Of a stretch of DNA of 64,000 nucleotides, positions 33,378-42,503 are shown one piece after another. Below the pieces are notes generated by a model, which was not told the DNA's origin, ran no database searches, and saw only the letters and a program-made list of their open reading frames with translations. A program made the translations under genes and the position numbers. Position 1 is the first letter of the stretch. Every line of letters begins with the position of its first letter. The stretch comes from Acetobacteraceae bacterium (GTDB lineage: Bacteria; Pseudomonadota; Alphaproteobacteria; Acetobacterales; Acetobacteraceae). The stretch covers positions 61,109-125,108 of the forward strand of contig JAIXWG010000053.1 of assembly GCA_027482245.1 (NCBI GenBank), read 5' to 3'.

Positions 33378-33393
33378 GTAAGCTGCGTGTAAG
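33378..33393 (+). promoter_or_regulatory. GTAAG direct repeat, 11-bp spacing (OmpR-type binding site candidate)
   Basis: GTAAG at 33378-33382 and 33389-33393 lie in the divergent promoter region between the RND pump and its adaptor. Tandem half-sites one helical turn apart are typical of OmpR-family response regulators, and such a regulator is encoded at 36358-37077. Confidence 0.35.
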
Positions 33394-33477
33394 GCACTGG
33401 GGGTAGGACATGCTCGCCAAAGGATCGCCGGCCCGCCGCATCGCCGGCACTCCGTTCGGACGAGGACTGCCCCGACC

Positions 33478-34821
33478 ATGAACATGATGACGCCTCCGCA
33501 GACCGCCGGCCTTCCGGACAGCGTGAGCATGGAAGGCGGAGCCAAGGGTGCGACGCCCGGGGCGGCTGGGCATGCGACGGCGACGAAGCCGGCGGCCGCG
33601 CCGCGCCGGCGGATCGCGCTCTGGGTGGTGGGCGGCTTGGTGGCCGCCGCGGGCGTGGGCGCCTTCGCCTGGCAGGAGATGACCGGCGGCAGCGTCGCCG
33701 TGGTGCGCCCGGCGGAAGCCGCCACCAGCAACCGCCTGCCCGACGGATCCTTCCGCGTCTCGGCCGCGGAAGCGCAGCTGCTGCGCGTCCAGCCCGTGGC
33801 CATGCGTCCCTTCCGCGACGAACGCGTGGCGGAGGGCCGGATTTCCTACAACGAGGATCGCGCGACGCCGGTCTTCGCCCCCTATTCCGGCCGCGTCCGC
33901 CGCGTGCTCGCCCAGCCCGGCCAGCAGGTCCAGGCCGGTGACGTGCTGTTCGAGATCGAGACGACCGATCTCAGCCAGGCCGCCAACGACCTGCTCTCGG
34001 CCCTCGACGCCCAGTCCAAGGCGCGCGCCCAGGTGGAGCTGACCCGGCGGAACGAGGCGCGGCAGCGCGACCTCTTCGCCGCCCGCGCCGCCGCGCGCCG
34101 CGACCTGGAACAGGCGCAGGCCGACCTGGCCGGCGCGCAGGCCGATGAGCGGACCGCCGATGCGGCGCTGGCCGCCGCGCGGGACCGGCTGCGGGTGCTG
34201 GGCCGGGATGCGGAAGCGGTGGCGCAGATCGAGCGCACGCGCCGCGTCGACGCGACCGTGCCCGTGGTGGCGCCCCTGGCCGGCACGGTGGTGCAGCGCC
34301 GCCTCGGCCCGAACCAGTGGCTGACGGCCGGCGGCGGCGACCCGGTCTTCACCATCGCCGACCTGAGCGAGATGTGGATGGTGGCCCAGGTGCGGGAACT
34401 GGATGCGCCCGCCATGCGCCCCGGCCAGGCCGTGGACGTGACGGTGGATGCCCTGCCCGGCCGCCACTTCCCGGGCACCATCGGCCATGTCGCCAGCGCG
34501 ATCGACCCGGTGACACGCCGCCTGACGGTCCGCGCTTCCGTCCGCGACCCCGACCAGCTCCTGAAGCCGGAGATGTTCGCGACCTTCCGCATCGCCCTGC
34601 GCGACGCGCCGGAGGCCCTGGCCGTGCCCGTCGGCGCCCTGATCCGCCGCGGCACAACCGTGACGCTGTGGGAAGCCCTAGCGGATGACCGCTTCATCAT
34701 GCGCCAGGTCCGCACCGGGCTGCAGGCGGATGGCTTCGTCCAGGTGGTGGATGGCCTTCGCCCCGACGCCCGCGTGGTGACGGGCGGCGCCCTGTTCATC
34801 GACCGCGCCGCGCAGGACTGA
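33478..34821 (+). CDS. RND efflux periplasmic adaptor (membrane fusion protein)
   Basis: The 447-residue adaptor has an N-terminal membrane anchor near residues 43-63 (RRRIALWVVGGLVAAAGVGAFAW). A lipoyl half (VFAPYSGRVRRVLAQPGQQVQAGDVLFEIE) precedes a coiled-coil hairpin of about 70 residues rich in Ala, Arg and Gln. The second lipoyl half (VVAPLAGTVVQRRLGPNQWLTAGGGDPVFTIADLSEMWMVAQV) and beta-barrel and proximal domains follow. It joins the RND pump to the TolC channel. It is transcribed away from them, so stoichiometry must be balanced between two promoters. A bidirectional terminator follows at 34854. Confidence 0.93.
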   Translation: MNMMTPPQTAGLPDSVSMEGGAKGATPGAAGHATATKPAAAPRRRIALWVVGGLVAAAGVGAFAWQEMTGGSVAVVRPAEAATSNRLPDGSFRVSAAEAQLLRVQPVAMRPFRDERVAEGRISYNEDRATPVFAPYSGRVRRVLAQPGQQVQAGDVLFEIETTDLSQAANDLLSALDAQSKARAQVELTRRNEARQRDLFAARAAARRDLEQAQADLAGAQADERTADAALAAARDRLRVLGRDAEAVAQIERTRRVDATVPVVAPLAGTVVQRRLGPNQWLTAGGGDPVFTIADLSEMWMVAQVRELDAPAMRPGQAVDVTVDALPGRHFPGTIGHVASAIDPVTRRLTVRASVRDPDQLLKPEMFATFRIALRDAPEALAVPVGALIRRGTTVTLWEALADDRFIMRQVRTGLQADGFVQVVDGLRPDARVVTGGALFIDRAAQD

Positions 34822-34853
34822 CCGCCGGGCCGCAGCGCCCTTCGAGACGACCG

Positions 34854-34884
34854 ACGCCAGGCCCGCGCTTCGCAGGCCTGGCGT
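34854..34884. terminator. Bidirectional hairpin between adaptor and sensor kinase
   Basis: ACGCCAGGCC at 34854-34863 pairs perfectly with GGCCTGGCGT at 34875-34884; the loop contains a small GCG/CGC stem. It lies between the convergent ends of the adaptor (+) and the histidine kinase (-). Confidence 0.75.
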
Positions 34885-34905
34885 TGTCATGTTCGAGCCG
34901 CGCCG

Positions 34906-36276
34906 TCAGGCCGGCCTGGCGAGCGGCAGGTTGATGGCGAAGACGGCGCCGCCCGTCTTCTCGTTCCGCACGGCAATGGTCCCGCCATGCGCCAGCACGA
35001 CACGCTCCGCGATCCAGAGGCCGAGGCCGAGGCCCCGGCGATGCGTGTCGCCGGACCGCCAGTGGCGACGGAAGATGGTCGCCATGTCTTCCTCCCGCAC
35101 GCCGCTGCCGCGGTCCGCGACCTCGATCGTCACGGCGCCGCGGCGGGGCGGCAGGATGCGGAGTTCCACCGGCTCCCCGGCCGGTGAATGGGCGATGGCA
35201 TTCTCGATCAGGTTGCGCAGCGCCCGGCCGATCGCCTCCGCATGGCCGCTGATGGAAACGGGCTGCGCGGCGCCCAGCACCCGCACCTCATGCCCTTCCT
35301 CGCCACGCAGGGCGGCCAGGCGGCGGCCGGCTTCCTCGGCCAGGGAAGCAACGTCGAACACCTCGTCGCGCATGGGCAGGTCGCGCGCCGTGATGGCGGC
35401 CTCCAGCAATTCGGAGACGAGCTGCGCCAGGCCCTGCACATCCTTCTTCAGCCGGGCCGTGACCTCGTCCCCGCCCAGCAGGTCAAGCTCCGCATGCAGC
35501 ACGGCAAGCGGCGTGCGGAGTTCGTGCGCGACCTCGGCCGAGAAGCCGCGCTGCCATTCCAGCGCGTCGTCCAGCCGGTCCAGCGCCCCATTGACCGCGT
35601 CGATCAGCGGCGCGATCTCGACCGACAGCCCCTCCCGGCTCAGGCGCGGGGGGCCGCCATGGCCGATCAGCTCCGCCTCCCGCGCCGCAACCCGCAGCGG
35701 GCGCAGCATCATCAGCAGCAGGCCGACATTGCACAGGAACAGCACCAGGGCGCCGCCACCGAGCACGGTCATCACCGGGCGCAGGGCGGCGGCCGGCACG
35801 TCGTCCAGCACCACGTAGCTGCGGTCCATGTCCTGGGCCACCTGGAAGGTGAGCGGGCCGTCCGGCGACCGCAGCACCGCCGTCACGCCCCAGACATGGG
35901 ACCCGTCCCGGCCGGTGCGGAAATCATGCGCCGGCTCGTCCACGGCGTCGTAGCGCGGCAGTGCGACATCGGCGCCTGGCGATGCCGCCACCTTGCGCCC
36001 GCTCTCGTCCAGGATCACGTACATGAGAGAACCGGAGGCGGGGTTGAAGCGCCGAGCGGTCTCGATCGACAGGGGCTGGGCCAGACCCTTGACACCGTCA
36101 CGCTCCAGCCTTTCCGTGATCTCGCTGGCAGAGGCCATGATGGAACGGCGATGTTCGTTCCAGACCACCTCGTTGACGGTGCGGTGCAGGACCACGCCGC
36201 CGATGCCGAGGGCGACGAGACCGATGCCCGCATGCCACAAGGCCAGACGGGCGATGAGGCTGTATGACCGTGCCAT
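34906..36276 (-). CDS. Sensor histidine kinase (two-component system)
   Basis: The start at 36276 gives 456 residues; the open frame continues to 36945 only through antisense of the response regulator. There is a first membrane helix near residues 8-30, a periplasmic domain of about 130 residues, a second helix (ALVLFLCNVGLLLMML), and a HAMP-like linker. The H-box FSAEVAHELRTPLAVLHAEL, N-box ALRNLIENAIAHSP and G-boxes DRGSGV and GLGLGLWI follow. It resembles QseC/TctE-type kinases. It is divergent from its response regulator with 81 bp between starts. Convergence with the RND adaptor suggests control of efflux, but carboxylate sensing is also possible. Confidence 0.9.
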   Translation of the reverse strand: MARSYSLIARLALWHAGIGLVALGIGGVVLHRTVNEVVWNEHRRSIMASASEITERLERDGVKGLAQPLSIETARRFNPASGSLMYVILDESGRKVAASPGADVALPRYDAVDEPAHDFRTGRDGSHVWGVTAVLRSPDGPLTFQVAQDMDRSYVVLDDVPAAALRPVMTVLGGGALVLFLCNVGLLLMMLRPLRVAAREAELIGHGGPPRLSREGLSVEIAPLIDAVNGALDRLDDALEWQRGFSAEVAHELRTPLAVLHAELDLLGGDEVTARLKKDVQGLAQLVSELLEAAITARDLPMRDEVFDVASLAEEAGRRLAALRGEEGHEVRVLGAAQPVSISGHAEAIGRALRNLIENAIAHSPAGEPVELRILPPRRGAVTIEVADRGSGVREEDMATIFRRHWRSGDTHRRGLGLGLWIAERVVLAHGGTIAVRNEKTGGAVFAINLPLARPA

Positions 36277-36357
36277 GACTGCTCCCCCCCACCACCGGCC
36301 GGGCCACGGTCCATCCCGTGGCCAGGCCGCCCCCCCTGCCGATTGGCGCCGCACAGC

Positions 36358-37077
36358 ATGACGATGCGCGTCCTGCTCGTCGAGGATCATGCCCGCCTGG
36401 CGGCGCTGTTCAAGGAAGGACTGCGCCGCGCGGGCTGGGAAGTGGAGACGGTCGGCACCCTGGCGGATGCGGAAGCCGCGATCGGCAGCGTCGAGTTCGA
36501 CGTGGCGGTGGTCGACCGGGGGCTGCCGGATGGGGATGGGCTCGACCTGGTGAAGAAGCTGCGCCACCGCACGGACGCCCCGCCGGCCCTGGTGCTGACG
36601 GCGCGTGGCGAGGTGGCGGAGATCTGCGAGGGGCTCGACCTCGGCGCCGACGACTACATGGTCAAGCCGATCTCGCTGCAGGAACTCGTCTCCCGCCTCA
36701 ATGTGGTGCTGCGGCGGGGGGGGCGGACGGCGTCGGTGCTGGCGCTGGGCGAGCTGAAGCTCGACCGGCTGTCCCGCAACATGACGGTGCGGGACCAGAA
36801 CTTCGACCCGCCGCGGCGGGAGCGGACGCTGCTGGAGGAGCTGCTCCGCGCCGCCCCCCGCGCCGTGTCGAAGGACACGCTGGAAGCGCGGCTGGCCGGG
36901 CTGGACCGGGCCGTGCAGCCCAACGCGGTGGAGGTCTATGTCCACCGCCTGCGCGCGCGCCTCGCTTCCGTCGAGGCCGGGGTGGTGGTGCAGACGGTGC
37001 GCGGGCTGGGCTACCGGCTGGAAGTCGCCACCGCCACGACGCCGGAGGATGCGGCGCCGGGCCCGGGCGGCAGCTGA
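36358..37077 (+). CDS. OmpR-family response regulator
   Basis: The 239-residue protein has a receiver domain with the phospho-acceptor Asp53 in [14 protein letters not shown] and the switch Lys in DDYMVKPI. A winged-helix domain ends in [14 protein letters not shown] and [12 protein letters not shown]. The start is an ATG at 36358; an in-frame TTG at 36343 is less likely. It is paired with, but transcribed away from, the histidine kinase. Binding to tandem half-sites such as the GTAAG repeats at 33378-33393 is plausible. Confidence 0.92.
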   Translation: MTMRVLLVEDHARLAALFKEGLRRAGWEVETVGTLADAEAAIGSVEFDVAVVDRGLPDGDGLDLVKKLRHRTDAPPALVLTARGEVAEICEGLDLGADDYMVKPISLQELVSRLNVVLRRGGRTASVLALGELKLDRLSRNMTVRDQNFDPPRRERTLLEELLRAAPRAVSKDTLEARLAGLDRAVQPNAVEVYVHRLRARLASVEAGVVVQTVRGLGYRLEVATATTPEDAAPGPGGS

Positions 37078-37135
37078 GCCGGGCCGCCACCGGCCCTCCC
37101 GCTACACGGCGCGGCCTGCAAGACGATGCGTGCTG

Positions 37136-37156
37136 CCGCCTGGCCTTGCCAGGCGG
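37136..37156 (+). terminator. Hairpin after the response regulator
   Basis: CCGCCTGG at 37136-37143 pairs with CCAGGCGG at 37149-37156 around CCTTG. It lies between the response regulator and the chemosensory operon and has no T-run, so it may terminate weakly or act with Rho. Confidence 0.5.
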
Positions 37157-37303
37157 AGCGGTGGCTTTCCGAAGCGCGACCCGCGCGGGCCCGCGATTCC
37201 AAAACCGAGCGGCGCGGTCGCCTTTCCGCGCGCGCATTCACGGGAAAGTTACCGCTTTGGCGCATCCACGGGGACCCAAGCCCCTCCCCGGATGGAAGAC
37301 GTC

Positions 37304-39283
37304 ATGCCTCTCGTCACCTCGGTCCCGGCCAAGGCCGTTTCCAAAGCGAATGGCCATGCCAACGGACACGCCAACGGGCGGCTGGCGGATACTCCCCCGG
37401 CGCCATCGCCGCGGGCGGCAGCGCCCGCCCGCCGGGCCGCCGCCGACCCGCAGCGCCGCCAGCGCACCTTCGCCCGCCAGCAGAAGGCGGCCGAACGGGT
37501 TGCCGCCGCGACCACCCAGGTGGCGAGCGGGATCGCCGAGGCGTCATCCGCCTGCGAGCAGCTGCGCACCGCCATGACGCAGATCGCCAGCGGCGCCGCC
37601 CAGGCGGCCGCGGCGGCGGAGCAGTCGCAGCGCGCCGTCACGCGCATCGCGGTGAACATCCGCGGATCGGCCGAAGCGGCCGACACGTCCCTGAAGAAGA
37701 CGACGACCCTCCAGGACCTGCTGGGCTCGGTCTCCACGCAGATCAACGGGTCGATCGAGAGCATCGGCCTGGCCGCGCAGCGCCAGTCGGATTCCGTCAT
37801 GCGGGTGGGAGAGCTCGACCACCAGGCCGCGAATATCGGCGACATCGTCAAGGCCGTGGCGCGCATTGCCGACCAGACCAACCTGCTGGCCCTGAACGCC
37901 GCGATCGAGGCAGCCCGCGCCGGCCAGCATGGCAAGGGCTTCGCCGTCGTCGCCGATGAGGTGCGCACCCTGGCCGAGACCAGCGAGAAATGCGCGCGGG
38001 ACATCCAGGACCTGGTCGGCCAGATCCAGCAGGAAGTGAAGGTGATCGCCGATGGCATCACCGCTTCGGCCGATGTCGCGCGGAACGAGGCCGAGAATGG
38101 CCGCGCGATCACGCAGCAGCTCGACTCCATCCGTACCGACATGGGCGTGATCGTCGATGGCGCCAGGGAGATCCTGGCCGCCAGCGACGAATCGAACACG
38201 GCAGCCGGGGAGGCGCAGCGGGGCGCCGAGGCGATCTCCGCCGCGGCGCAGGAACAGTCCGCGGCCTGCGAGGAGGCGGTGAAGACGGTCGAGCAGCAGA
38301 CGACCGCGCTGACACAGTCGGAACAGGCCTCGGCCGAACTCTCCGAACTGTCGGAGGAACTCCGCAACAGCACCGATATCGGCAAGAGCGCCGAGGAAGT
38401 CGCCGCGGCGTCGGAGGAATTGTCCGCGGCGGTGGAGGAGATCAATCGCGCGGCGGCGGAAATCATGACGGCGGTCGAGCAGATCAGCCGCGGCGCGCAG
38501 CAGCAGGCGGCCGCGACCCAGCAATCCTCCGCCGCCATCGCGCAGATGCAGAGGAGCGCGCAGCTCGCCTCCGACCGCGCCGGCATGGCGCTGGAGAAGG
38601 GCACGGCCATGACGGCCTCCCTGTCCGAGAATACGGCGGCGGTGGAGCGCCTGATCGCGGGCGTCGAGCAATCCGTCCGCGACAATGCGGCGTCGCGCGA
38701 ACAGGTGAATGCGCTGGAAGGCGTCAGCCGGCGGATCGACAAGATCGTCGATGCCATCACCACCGTGTCGATCCAGACGAACATGCTGGCGGTGAACGGC
38801 GCCATCGAGGCAGCCCGCGCCGGCGAGTTCGGCAAGGGCTTCATGGTGGTCTCGACCGATATCCGCAACCTGGCGCGGGACAGCAGCGAGAATGCGGAGC
38901 GGATCAAGGACCTCGTGAAGTCCGTGCAGGACCAGATCGTGGTCGTGCGCCGGGACCTCGACGACACCGCCGCGCTGGCCTCGGCCGAGGTGGCGAAGAA
39001 CAAGGCCATCACCGCCAACCTGCTGGCGGTCGGTGCCGACATGGAGGCGGTGCTGGACGGCAACCGCAGCATCGTCCGCGGGTCGGGCGAGATCCTGGAT
39101 GGCCTCGGGGAGGCGAAGCGGGGCGTGGAGCAGGTTGCCGCCGCCGCGGCGCAGGCTTCCGCCGCCGCCAACCAGGCCGCCCAGGCCTCGCGCGAGCAGG
39201 CCAGGGGCGCCGAGGAACTGGCCTCCGCCGTCGAGGAGATCGCCTCCCTCGCCGATGAGCTCCAGACGCGCGACGCGGCCTGA
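37304..39283 (+). CDS. Soluble methyl-accepting chemotaxis-type receptor with two signalling tips
   Basis: The start at 37304 follows the GGAAG ribosome site by 5 bp and gives 659 residues; an ATG at 37292 is alternative. There is no membrane segment. The N-terminal ~60 residues are low-complexity ([11 protein letters not shown], Ala/Pro/Arg-rich). Two complete hairpin tips are present: [20 protein letters not shown] near residues 188-207, and [20 protein letters not shown] near residues 488-507. Each is flanked by long Ala/Glu-rich coiled coils. A canonical receptor has one tip per chain, so this is either a fused dimer mimic or a tandem duplication. It is the first gene of the chemosensory operon, followed 15 bp later by a three-domain CheW. 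Confidence 0.9.
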   Translation: MPLVTSVPAKAVSKANGHANGHANGRLADTPPAPSPRAAAPARRAAADPQRRQRTFARQQKAAERVAAATTQVASGIAEASSACEQLRTAMTQIASGAAQAAAAAEQSQRAVTRIAVNIRGSAEAADTSLKKTTTLQDLLGSVSTQINGSIESIGLAAQRQSDSVMRVGELDHQAANIGDIVKAVARIADQTNLLALNAAIEAARAGQHGKGFAVVADEVRTLAETSEKCARDIQDLVGQIQQEVKVIADGITASADVARNEAENGRAITQQLDSIRTDMGVIVDGAREILAASDESNTAAGEAQRGAEAISAAAQEQSAACEEAVKTVEQQTTALTQSEQASAELSELSEELRNSTDIGKSAEEVAAASEELSAAVEEINRAAAEIMTAVEQISRGAQQQAAATQQSSAAIAQMQRSAQLASDRAGMALEKGTAMTASLSENTAAVERLIAGVEQSVRDNAASREQVNALEGVSRRIDKIVDAITTVSIQTNMLAVNGAIEAARAGEFGKGFMVVSTDIRNLARDSSENAERIKDLVKSVQDQIVVVRRDLDDTAALASAEVAKNKAITANLLAVGADMEAVLDGNRSIVRGSGEILDGLGEAKRGVEQVAAAAAQASAAANQAAQASREQARGAEELASAVEEIASLADELQTRDAA

Positions 39284-39298
39284 GCGGAGCGCGCGGCG

Positions 39299-40804
39299 AT
39301 GAGCGCGACCAACGAACCCGCGGAAGGTGGCGGCGAGGGCCGCCAGTTCGTGACCTTCCGCATCGGGCCCGACCTGTTCGGCGTGCCGCTGGGGGAGGTG
39401 CAGGAGATCATCCGCGTGCCGACGCTGGTGCAGGTGCCGCTGGCGCCGGCAAGCCTGGAAGGTGTCGCCAACCTGCGCGGCGTGGTCCTGCCGATCACCA
39501 GCCTGCGGCGGGTCTTCGGCGTGGAGGACCTGCCGCATGACGATGCCACGCGCGTCGTCGTCCTGCGGCTGCAGGACCGGCCGACCGGCTTCGTGGTGGA
39601 CCGCATGGCGAGTGTCGTCACCGCCGACCCCGCCGAGATCGAGGAAGCCGGCTCCCTCGATGGCACCATGCAGGGCGGGCTGCTCGACGGCGTGGTGAAG
39701 CGGCAGGACGGGATGATCCAGCTGCTGGCGCCGTCACGGCTTCTAGGCGACGGAGTCGGCCGCCCACAGGCGGCTGGTGCGCGCGCCAGCATGGGGCCGA
39801 CGGCGGAGGAGGCCGCGGCGACGCATGACGACATCCAGCTCGTCAGCTTCGTCGCCGCCGACCACGACTACGCCTTCCCCATCGCCGATGTGCATGAAAT
39901 CGTGCACCTGCCGGCGACCATCACGCGCGTCCCGCAGGCGCCGCCGGCGGTGCTGGGCGTGATCACGCTGCGGAAGAGGCTGCTGCCGCTGGTGTCGCTC
40001 CGCCGGCTGCTCGGCCTGCCCGCGGCCGATACCTCGGAATCATCCCGCATCGTCGTCGTGGCGCCGCCGGATGGCATGGCGGGGCATATCGGCCTGGTGG
40101 TGGACCGGGTGCGGGAAGTGCTGCGCGTCCCGCGTGGCCTGGTCGATCCCGTGCCGGCGCTTCTGGCCGATGGCGCGGAAGGCAGGCTGGAGGCGATCTG
40201 CAGGCTCGACCAGGGGCAGCGGCTCGCCGCCATCCTCTCGGCCGAACGCCTGTTCCGTGATGCGGCGCTGCGGGCGGCACTGGCGCTGGCCGGGCAGGCT
40301 TCGGAAGGGGAGGAGGTCGTGGACGGCAGCGCGGCGCAGGCGGTGGCGGCGGTGGAGGAGCAGTTCGTGGTCTTCCGCCTGGCGGGGCAGGATTACGGCA
40401 TGCCGACCGAGGCGGTGCAGGAGATCGTCCGCGTGCCGGAGGAGCTGACGCACATTCCCCGCACGCCCGCCTTCATCGAGGGCGTGGTGAACCTGCGCGG
40501 CACCGTGCTGCCGGTGATCGACCAGCGCCGCCGCTTCGGCCTGCCCGACCAGGCGCGCAACGATCGCCAGCGCATCATGGTGCTGCAGATCGGCGGCAGC
40601 CGCACCGGCTTCATCGTCGACCAGGTCACGGAAGTCCTGAAGCTGCCGGCATCGGCGATCGGGCCCGCGCCCGCCCTTTCCACGGAACAGGCGCGGCTGA
40701 TCCGCCGGGTCGCGAACCTGGAGGCGCAGAAGCGCATGGTGCTGCTGCTCGACCCGTCCAGCCTTCTCGACGCGGGTGAAGTCGCGGCGCTGGCGCAGGT
40801 CTGA
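39299..40804 (+). CDS. Triple CheW-domain scaffold protein
   Basis: The 501-residue protein holds three CheW domains at about residues 15-150, 178-320 and 352-490. Each carries a LVSF/VVFR-type first strand and the GVxxLRG-like loop: GVANLRGVVLPI, GVITLRKRLLPL and GVVNLRGTVLPV. The middle copy has lost the Arg-Gly of that loop (LRKR), so its binding to a receptor or CheA is probably altered. CheW normally links receptors to CheA one domain at a time. Three in one chain could bridge several receptor tips, matching the two-tip receptor upstream. The cheB gene starts 14 bp downstream. Confidence 0.92.
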   Translation: MSATNEPAEGGGEGRQFVTFRIGPDLFGVPLGEVQEIIRVPTLVQVPLAPASLEGVANLRGVVLPITSLRRVFGVEDLPHDDATRVVVLRLQDRPTGFVVDRMASVVTADPAEIEEAGSLDGTMQGGLLDGVVKRQDGMIQLLAPSRLLGDGVGRPQAAGARASMGPTAEEAAATHDDIQLVSFVAADHDYAFPIADVHEIVHLPATITRVPQAPPAVLGVITLRKRLLPLVSLRRLLGLPAADTSESSRIVVVAPPDGMAGHIGLVVDRVREVLRVPRGLVDPVPALLADGAEGRLEAICRLDQGQRLAAILSAERLFRDAALRAALALAGQASEGEEVVDGSAAQAVAAVEEQFVVFRLAGQDYGMPTEAVQEIVRVPEELTHIPRTPAFIEGVVNLRGTVLPVIDQRRRFGLPDQARNDRQRIMVLQIGGSRTGFIVDQVTEVLKLPASAIGPAPALSTEQARLIRRVANLEAQKRMVLLLDPSSLLDAGEVAALAQV

Positions 40805-40818
40805 GGACGCCCCGCGCC

Positions 40819-41907
40819 ATGCCGATCCGGTTGCTGGTGGTGGATGACAGCGCGCTGATGCGCAAGCACATCCGCCAGGTCTTCGAGGCGGAGGGCGATT
40901 TCGACCTGGCCTTCGCCCGCAACGGGCGAGAGGCGCTGGACCATGTCGCCAGCTTCCGGCCCGATGTCGTGACGCTGGACATCAACATGCCGGAGCTGGA
41001 CGGGATCTCCTGCCTCGAACAGCTGACGCGCTCGGGCGCCGAGGCCCGGGTCGTGATGGTGTCGTCGCTGACGCAGCAGGGCGCGGAGGTCACGCTGCGC
41101 GCCCTGGAACTTGGCGCCGTGGATTTCGTGCCGAAGCCCGATGGCACCGTCTCCCTCAGCATCGACCGCATCAAGCCGCAGCTGGTGGGCAAGGTGCGGG
41201 CCGCGGCCAGCGCCAGGCCGCGCCGGGCCAGAGGGTTGCGGGACCGCGTGCTGGCGCGCCAGGCGGAGCTGGAGCGTGGGGCCGCGAAGGTGCAGGCCGC
41301 CGCGACGCGTGGTGCGCTCGGCTCCGCCGTTGCCGGCGTCGTGCTGATCGGCGTCTCCACCGGCGGGCCGCGCACGCTGGAAGACATCCTGCCGTTGCTG
41401 CCCGCCGGCTTTCCCTGGCCGGTGCTGGTGGCGCAGCACATGCCCTCCACCTTCACCGGCGTCTTCGCCCGCCGCATGGACGGCCTGTGCGCGCTGCAGG
41501 TGATGGAAGTGGATCGTCCCACGCCGCTGGAGCCCGGCACGATCTATATCGGGCGGGGCGATGCGGACCTGGTCCTCGAGAAGCGGCTCGGTCGCGTCGT
41601 CGCGAATTCGGTCGCCTCCGACAGCTCGCTCTGGCACCCCAGCGCCGACCGCCTGGTGCGCAGCGCCATGCAGACCATGCCAATCGCCACGCTCACCGGC
41701 GTGCTGCTGACGGGCATGGGTGATGACGGCGCCGCCGCGATGACGGAACTGCGCCGCCAGGGCGGCCGGACGATCGCGGAGGCGGAGCAGAGCGCCGTCG
41801 TCTTCGGCATGCCCGGCGAACTCATCCGCCGCGGGGGGGCAGAGGTCGTGGTGCCGGCCGATGGCGTGGCGCGGCAGCTGATCGCCTGGTCGCGGCGGGA
41901 GCGCTGA
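40819..41907 (+). CDS. cheB: Chemotaxis response regulator protein-glutamate methylesterase CheB
   Basis: The 362-residue protein has a receiver domain with Asp54 in TLDINMPELDG. A linker of about 40 residues and the methylesterase domain follow. The catalytic triad is visible as Ser180 in GVSTGGP, His207 in AQHMPS, and the Asp of GMGDDGA near residue 302. It removes methyl groups from receptor glutamates and may deamidate glutamines. The HEAT-repeat gene begins 2 bp after its stop, ahead of cheR, which is an unusual insertion. Confidence 0.95.
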   Translation: MPIRLLVVDDSALMRKHIRQVFEAEGDFDLAFARNGREALDHVASFRPDVVTLDINMPELDGISCLEQLTRSGAEARVVMVSSLTQQGAEVTLRALELGAVDFVPKPDGTVSLSIDRIKPQLVGKVRAAASARPRRARGLRDRVLARQAELERGAAKVQAAATRGALGSAVAGVVLIGVSTGGPRTLEDILPLLPAGFPWPVLVAQHMPSTFTGVFARRMDGLCALQVMEVDRPTPLEPGTIYIGRGDADLVLEKRLGRVVANSVASDSSLWHPSADRLVRSAMQTMPIATLTGVLLTGMGDDGAAAMTELRRQGGRTIAEAEQSAVVFGMPGELIRRGGAEVVVPADGVARQLIAWSRRER

Positions 41908-41909
41908 TC

Positions 41910-42503
41910 ATGCCGCTGGTCAAGCGACGACCGCCCGCATCGCGCGCCGCAACGGCACTGGCCCTGGATGCCGCGACCGCGGCCGACCGGCGTGCGGCGG
42001 CCCTGGCCCGCGCCGGTGATCCCGCGGCGGTTGGCCCGCTGCTCGCCATGCTGGCCGGCGAACCATCGAGGGAAGTGCGCGCGGCGATCGTCACGACCCT
42101 CACCACCATCGGGACGGAGGAAGCGGCGGCGGGGCTCGTCGGGCTGCTCCGGGCCGAGGATACCGGGCTTCGCAACGACGCGCTGGAAGCGCTGCGCCGG
42201 ATCGGGAAACCGGCCGCCGGTCCGCTGCGCGCGGCGCTCGACGATCCCGATCCAGATCGTCGCCTCTTCGCCATCCAGGCGCTTGGCCCCGCCCAGGCGG
42301 CATGGGCGCGCGGCCTGCTCCATGCGGTGCTGGCGGCGGAGACGGAGGTGAATGTCGGCCTGGCCGCGGTGGATGCGCTGGTCGAGATCGGCGATGCCGC
42401 CGACCTCGACGCGCTGCGTGGCTTCGCGGCCCGCTTCCCCGGGGAACCGATGGTCGGTTTCGCGGTCCGTCATGCGGCAGCCCAGCTCGGCGCCGCGCGA
42501 TGA
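41910..42503 (+). CDS. HEAT-repeat protein inside the chemosensory operon
   Basis: The 197-residue all-helical protein is made of HEAT-like (PBS lyase-type) repeats. Segments such as RRAAALARAGDPAAVGPLLAML, VRAAIVTTLTTIGTEEAAAGLVGLL and LRNDALEALRRIGKPAAGPLRAALDD recur about every 30 residues. No catalytic motif, signal or membrane segment is seen, so a protein-binding scaffold role is likely. Its 4-bp overlap with cheR and 2-bp gap from cheB show it is a true operon member. It might dock CheB/CheR to the receptor or the CheW scaffold. Confidence 0.8.
   Translation: MPLVKRRPPASRAATALALDAATAADRRAAALARAGDPAAVGPLLAMLAGEPSREVRAAIVTTLTTIGTEEAAAGLVGLLRAEDTGLRNDALEALRRIGKPAAGPLRAALDDPDPDRRLFAIQALGPAQAAWARGLLHAVLAAETEVNVGLAAVDALVEIGDAADLDALRGFAARFPGEPMVGFAVRHAAAQLGAAR

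Noticed and set aside
29968..33381. 1137-codon open frame on the plus strand opposite the RND and TolC genes
   Set aside because: Composition is dominated by Arg, His, Gln, Asp and Gly runs typical of antisense frames in GC-rich genes, and the opposite strand encodes a complete RND pump with all motifs.
36277..36357. C-runs between the divergent kinase and regulator as a possible phase-variable tract
   Set aside because: The run is short, lies outside both coding regions, and no coding consequence can be shown.
34906..36945. Sensor kinase read as a 679-residue protein
   Set aside because: The first ~220 residues are antisense of the response regulator; the start at 36276 places the first membrane helix correctly.
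37249..39834. 861-codon minus-strand frame opposite the receptor gene
   Set aside because: It is rich in Ser/Ala/Arg with no motif, and the sense strand has two perfect receptor tips.
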